From: Prauserella flavalba
GTDB lineage: Bacteria > Actinomycetota > Actinomycetes > Mycobacteriales > Pseudonocardiaceae
Direction: 5' to 3'
Assembly: GCF_003202235.1 (NCBI RefSeq)
Contig: NZ_MASU01000002.1
Coordinates: 124,001 to 188,000 of the forward strand
Length of the DNA stretch: 64,000 nt
The position numbers and the translations under genes are program-made. The notes under the pieces are model-generated. The model was not told the DNA's origin. It worked only from the letters and a program-made list of their open reading frames with translations, and made no database searches. How positions within the stretch are numbered: the first letter of the stretch is position 1; the number at the start of each line of letters is the position of its first letter. This document shows positions 60,510 through 64,000 of the stretch, piece after piece.

Positions 60510-61990
60510 GGGTGTGGCTCCCAGGTTTCGGTGGGGGTGGGGCGGCCACGGAGGTGGATGGTTCCGTGGTGCTGCCAGAGGCCCCGCTCCGAAGCGACAC
60601 ATGCCTTCACGACGGCCTCGCTCGCCAGAATCCGGCCCTCGGCCTGCTTCGCGTGTTCGGTGAGCCGCGCCGCTTCGTTCACCGCGTCGCCGATCACCGT
60701 GTACTCGAAGCGGCTCGCCGTGCCCAGCTGGCCCGCGAACGCGGGGCCCTTGGCGACGCCGATGCCGAGGTCGAGCTCCCCGGAGGACACGGCGTCGCGG
60801 ATGGCCCGCGCCGCGCGCAGCGCTGACGTCGCCGGGTCGGCGTGCCGCGTCGGGGCGCCGAAGATGCACAGCGCCGCGTCGCCCTGGAACTTGTTCACCA
60901 GTCCGCCGTGGGTGCCCACCGCGTCGACGACGCTCGCGAACAGGCCGTTGAGCTTGCGCACCACCTCGTCCGGCGGTAGCTCCGCCGCCAGCGCCGTGGA
61001 GTCCACCACGTCCACGAACAGCGCCGTCACGTCCCGCACGTCGCCGGAGAGGGAGGCGCCGTACTCGAGCGCGTGCCGCACCACGTCGTCGCCGACGTGC
61101 CTGCCGAAGAGGTCCCGCAGCCGTTCCTGCTCGGCGAGGCCCTTCGCGAGGTCGTTCACCGACGTCTGGAGCATCCCGATCTCGCTGGAGTCGTCGATGC
61201 CGACCCGCACGTCGCGGCGCCCCTTGGCGATCTGGTCGAGCGCGAGGCGCAGCCGGTGCAGCGGCGCGGCCACCGCGCGCGCCAGCAGTGCCGTCGCGAG
61301 CGCGCCGAGCACGAGCCCCGTCACCGACAGCGCCAGTAGGCTGGGCGCGGGGTCGCTCGGGCCGAGATCGGGCGGCAGCACCACCAGCAGCACGCCCACC
61401 ATCGGCACACCGCTGGCCAGAGCCCACGTGATGACGAGCCGGCGCAGCACCGTCATCGGCAGCGTGCCGCGCGGCGGCGCGGTGGCCAGCGCCATCGTCA
61501 TCACCGGCCGCGCGACCCACTCCGTGGCCAGGTAGGTGAGGCCCACCGTCGCGAACCCGCCGAGCAGGATCGCCATCGCCACGCCCAGCGCGTCGAGCCA
61601 CGTGCCGAACACCGCCGTGAGCGTGCCGATGACCACGACGCCGCCGAGCCACAGCGTGCCGCTGACCGTCGCGAGGTCCACGGGAAGGCGCAGCGCGCGG
61701 CGCGCCTCCTCCCGCGTCGGTTCGCGCCCCAGCACGAACCACACGGCGGTACGGCGTTGCAGGAACACCGCCCACGCCGTGCCCACCAGCACGGACAGCA
61801 GCACGTACCCGCCAGCGCACACGGCGATGATCCAGCCGTGCCCTGCGACGGTCTCGGGGACGCCCTGCAGCATGAGCAGCAGAAAGACGATTCCGGCGCC
61901 GCAGAAGCTCGACATGAAGCCGAGCGCGGCGAAGCCCAGGCTCGTGCGCACGACGGTGTGGAACCGCGTCGGCAGGCGAGTCGTGCGCAC
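60482..61990 (-). CDS. Membrane adenylate cyclase with HAMP domain (class III)
   Basis: A 502-residue class III nucleotide cyclase. Six TM helices in the N-terminal half (about residues 15-235), a HAMP linker (RAVAAPLHRLRLALDQIAKG, about 237-290), then the cyclase domain: metal Asp in TALFVDVVDSTALA, second Asp in KFQGDAALCIFGAP, and the transition-state Asn/Arg in YTVIGDAVNEAARL. This matches the mycobacterial Rv1318c-Rv1320c/Rv3645 type that makes cAMP. ATP preference is likely but not provable here. The C-terminus and stop come from a family A palindrome. Confidence 0.92.
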   Translation of the reverse strand: MRTTRLPTRFHTVVRTSLGFAALGFMSSFCGAGIVFLLLMLQGVPETVAGHGWIIAVCAGGYVLLSVLVGTAWAVFLQRRTAVWFVLGREPTREEARRALRLPVDLATVSGTLWLGGVVVIGTLTAVFGTWLDALGVAMAILLGGFATVGLTYLATEWVARPVMTMALATAPPRGTLPMTVLRRLVITWALASGVPMVGVLLVVLPPDLGPSDPAPSLLALSVTGLVLGALATALLARAVAAPLHRLRLALDQIAKGRRDVRVGIDDSSEIGMLQTSVNDLAKGLAEQERLRDLFGRHVGDDVVRHALEYGASLSGDVRDVTALFVDVVDSTALAAELPPDEVVRKLNGLFASVVDAVGTHGGLVNKFQGDAALCIFGAPTRHADPATSALRAARAIRDAVSSGELDLGIGVAKGPAFAGQLGTASRFEYTVIGDAVNEAARLTEHAKQAEGRILASEAVVKACVASERGLWQHHGTIHLRGRPTPTETWEPHPPPRPPLLR

Positions 61991-62018
61991 GCGGTGATCG
62001 TATTGCCTGGCGCGCGCC

Positions 62019-62990
62019 TCAGGAGGCTCGTTTGCGTGCCGGTGCGCCTGAGGCGTCGGCGAGCGCCTTCTCCAGCTGGGCGCGCGTCATCTTCGACCGG
62101 CCCTTGATGCCCGCCTCGCGGGCCATCTTGTCGAGGTCGGCCTTGCTCAGCTCCGACAGGTCCGGTTGCTTGGCCTTGCCCTTCTTGGCCGACCTGGTGG
62201 CCGACCCGCCCTTCTTGCGGCTCTCCACACTGCGCGAGAGGGCCTCGAACAGGTCCACGACCTTCGTGGCCTCGGGCGGCGCCTCCTCCGGCGTCACCGT
62301 GCGGCCTGCGCGCTTGTCCTCGATGAGCTTCTTGACGCGCTGCGTGTAGGTGTCGTGGTAGTCGTCGGGCTTCCAGTCCTCGGCCATCGACTCGATCAGG
62401 CTCACCGCCATGTCGACCTCCTTGGGCTTCACGTCGCCCGGCGCGGGGAGCTTGCTGATCTCCTTCTTCGGCTCGCGGATGTCCTCGGGGAAGAGCAGCG
62501 TGTTCAGTACGAGCACGCCGTCGCCCGATCGCACCGCCGCGATGTACTCCTTGCCCCGCATGACGAACCGCGCGAGCCCGGCCCGGTTGGTCTTGCCCAT
62601 CGCCTCGATCAGCAGGCTGTACGCGCGGCCGAACTCCTCCTTCGCGGGCGCGAGCCAGTAGGTCTTCTGGAAGTAGATGGGATCGATCTCGTCGAGGTCC
62701 ACGAACGCGTCGATGTCGATCGTGCGGGAGCGACCCGGCGCGATCTGGTCCAGCTCGTCGGGCTCCACCAGCACGTACTCGTCCCCGCCGAGGTCGTAGC
62801 CCTTGACGATGTCCTCGTACGGCACCTCCTCGCCGGTGCGCTCGTTCACGCGCCGGTACCTGATCCGGTCGGAGGTGCCGCGCTGGAACTGCCGGAAGTG
62901 GATCGTGTGGTCCTCGGTGGCGCTGTACAGCTCGACGGGCACCGTCACCAGCCCGAAGTTCAGCGCTCCGCTCCAGATCGCGCGTGCCAT
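62019..62990 (-). CDS. ku: DNA end-binding protein Ku
   Basis: Homodimeric ring that binds double-strand ends and recruits LigD in non-homologous end joining. The 323-residue protein begins MARAIWSGALNFGLVTVPVELY, which is diagnostic, and keeps the beta-barrel core to about residue 250 (VDLDEIDPIYFQKTYWLAPA, RFVMRGKEYIAAV). A Lys/Arg-rich linker (SRKKGGSATRSAKKGKAK) and a SAP-like C-terminus (LSKADLDKMAREAGIKGRSK, about 285-323) follow, an extension seen in some actinobacterial Ku proteins. ATG at 62990 after AGGAGG. LigD polymerase gene ends 8 bp upstream on the same strand. Confidence 0.96.
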   Translation of the reverse strand: MARAIWSGALNFGLVTVPVELYSATEDHTIHFRQFQRGTSDRIRYRRVNERTGEEVPYEDIVKGYDLGGDEYVLVEPDELDQIAPGRSRTIDIDAFVDLDEIDPIYFQKTYWLAPAKEEFGRAYSLLIEAMGKTNRAGLARFVMRGKEYIAAVRSGDGVLVLNTLLFPEDIREPKKEISKLPAPGDVKPKEVDMAVSLIESMAEDWKPDDYHDTYTQRVKKLIEDKRAGRTVTPEEAPPEATKVVDLFEALSRSVESRKKGGSATRSAKKGKAKQPDLSELSKADLDKMAREAGIKGRSKMTRAQLEKALADASGAPARKRAS

Positions 62991-62998
62991 GCCGCCTC

Positions 62999-63871
62999 CT
63001 AGCTCAGCTTCTCCAGCGCGTTCGCCGCCGACGCCGCGTGGGCGTGGATGTTCTGCCAGGGGTCGGCCTTGCGCGCCAGTCGTTGCCGGATCCGGGTGAG
63101 GTCGTAGCCGTCCGGCCGCGCCCTGCCCAGCTCTGTCCAGTCCAGCGGGGTCGCCACGTGCGCGCCGGGCCGCGCACGCAGCGAGTACGGCGCGATGAAC
63201 GTCTGCCCGTAGGCGTTGCGGTTGGTGTCGAGGAAGATCCGCCCGCCCCGCTTGTCCTTGCGCTGCGCCGTGGTGAGCCGGTTGGGGTCGTCTGCCGCCA
63301 GCCGGTCGGCGGCGAGCCGGGCCAGCTCCCGCACGGTGTCGAAGTCGGTGGTGGCGTCCAGCGGCACGGCGACGTGGAAGCCGCGGCCTCCGGTGGCCTG
63401 CACGAACGACGTGAGCCCGACGCCCTTGAACAGGTCGCGAGCCCTGCGGGCGACCCCGCGCAGCTCGGCGGCCTTGGTGCCCTCCGGCGGGTCGAGGTCC
63501 AGCACGAGCAGATCGGGACAGTCCAGCTTGTCCACAGTGGACAACCAGACGTGGAACTCGATCGTCGCCTGGTTGGCAAGGTACTCCAGCGTGTCCGCGT
63601 CGTCGCACACGACGTGGTGCACGTACTCGCCCTGCTTGCCGCGCTGCGGCACCGCCTCGACCCGTACCCAGCCGGGAAAGTGCTCGGAGGCCTCCTTCTG
63701 GAACCAACCCTCGCGCTCAATGCCGTCCGGGTAGCGGCGCAGGGTCAGCGGGCGGCCCTTCAGGTGCGGCACCATCACCTCGGCCACGCGCCGATAGTGC
63801 TCGACGACGTCGCCCTTGGTGATGTCGTCGGCGGGGTAGAACACCTTGCCTGCCTTGGACACGTCGGTCAT
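62999..63871 (-). CDS. NHEJ polymerase (LigD POL domain as a separate protein)
   Basis: A 290-residue primase-polymerase that fills ends during NHEJ. MTDVSKAGKVFYPADDITKGD leads into the POL fold; the catalytic Asp pair is in LLVLDLDPPEG (about residues 124-134), with TGGRGFHVAVPL (about 153-164) and a late IFLDTNRNAYGQTFIAPYS region. In many bacteria this domain is fused to the ligase; here it is free-standing. ATG at 63871 overlaps the ligase stop by 4 bp (ATGA), and ku follows 8 bp after its stop, so all three form one NHEJ operon. Confidence 0.94.
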   Translation of the reverse strand: MTDVSKAGKVFYPADDITKGDVVEHYRRVAEVMVPHLKGRPLTLRRYPDGIEREGWFQKEASEHFPGWVRVEAVPQRGKQGEYVHHVVCDDADTLEYLANQATIEFHVWLSTVDKLDCPDLLVLDLDPPEGTKAAELRGVARRARDLFKGVGLTSFVQATGGRGFHVAVPLDATTDFDTVRELARLAADRLAADDPNRLTTAQRKDKRGGRIFLDTNRNAYGQTFIAPYSLRARPGAHVATPLDWTELGRARPDGYDLTRIRQRLARKADPWQNIHAHAASAANALEKLS

Positions 63872-64000
63872 GCCGTCTCCCGGATCACGTCGGTCGCCGG
63901 TTTGTCGTTGCGCAGCCCCGTGAACCGAGGGTGCCGCAGCCTGCCGTCGCCGGTCCACTCGGTGAACTTCACCTGCACCACGAGCTCCGGCTCCAGCCAG
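63868..64000 (-). CDS. ATP-dependent DNA ligase (LigD LIG domain), C-terminal end only
   Basis: The window holds the last 44 codons, which read WLEPELVVQVKFTEWTGDGR and later HPRFTGLRNDKPATDVIRE, the C-terminal OB-fold of LigD-type ATP-dependent ligases (the VKFTEWT strand carries the conserved basic and aromatic residues). The catalytic part lies beyond the right edge. Its stop overlaps the start of the polymerase gene (ATGA). Being separate from the polymerase gene, it is a split-LigD arrangement. Confidence 0.88.
   Translation of the reverse strand, partial: WLEPELVVQVKFTEWTGDGRLRHPRFTGLRNDKPATDVIRETA

Noticed and set aside
59244-61535. 763-codon open frame on the plus strand
   Set aside because: It crosses fabH and the antisense of the cyclase with no recognisable domain; both real genes have full catalytic motifs in other frames.

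Overview
The window is high-GC actinobacterial chromosomal DNA, most likely from a member of the Pseudonocardiaceae (Amycolatopsis or Saccharomonospora type). Its backbone is the arabinogalactan locus in an order recognisable from Mycobacterium: glf, a PAP2 phosphatase, ubiA, a single emb, dprE2-dprE1, a GtrA-like gene, glfT2, glfT1-wzt-wzm, bpa, then a cysteine-desulfurase-like gene and a quinone oxidoreductase. None of the mycolate genes that interrupt this order in mycobacteria (pks13, fadD32, antigen 85) is present. An SsgA-family protein, GTG/TTG starts, short ATGA/GTGA overlaps, Ku/LigD end joining and a SARP regulator fit the same assignment.

Layout. 0-9 kb: an edge-truncated AHSA1-type protein behind two perfect palindromes, serS, an Asp/Glu-racemase-fold enzyme, a DUF3558 lipoprotein, a GNAT, an MFS pump and a large SARP-NB-ARC-TPR regulator. 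9-15 kb: a DegT-type protein without its PLP lysine, divergent from an AMP-ligase, then an AftB-like membrane glycosyltransferase, a HAD phosphatase and an LLM oxidoreductase. 15-28 kb: the arabinogalactan core, making UDP-Galf (glf), polymerising galactan (glfT2), making decaprenyl-phospho-arabinose (ubiA, PAP2 phosphatase, dprE1/E2) and transferring arabinose (emb and AftB-like proteins). 28-32 kb: an inserted EspG / small helical protein / DUF3558 lipoprotein / PPE-like cassette, a type VII secretion substrate module without secretion machinery. 32-34.5 kb: galactan priming and export (glfT1, wzt, wzm).

34.5-45.7 kb is the most striking part. Genes for all six steps of CMP-pseudaminic acid synthesis are present (pseB, pseC, pseH, pseI, pseF, pseG types). 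They are mixed with a sialyltransferase-like (GT29) protein, a TylF-type methyltransferase, a coiled-coil protein, an MMPL transporter and another AftB-like membrane glycosyltransferase. I read this as a nonulosonic-acid glycan locus embedded in the arabinogalactan locus. An IS982-type element sits exactly at the stop codon of the last gene.

46-64 kb: bpa (proteasome activator), a lysine-less class V aminotransferase-fold protein, quinone oxidoreductase, secreted M28 aminopeptidase, MarR regulator, tRNA-Ser(UGA), a DUF1801 protein, a decayed methyltransferase pseudogene, an XRE/ImmA pair with a divergent DUF2188 gene, an LpqI-like glycosidase, SsgA-like protein, winged-helix protein, FabH-like synthase, an adenylate cyclase, then ku and split ligD (polymerase and ligase as separate overlapping genes, the latter running off the right edge).

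Two families of near-perfect palindromes recur. Five copies of a 53-bp element lie at convergent gene ends, one of them supplying the stop codon of the adenylate cyclase. A second family has one intergenic copy and one copy inserted in frame inside pseG.
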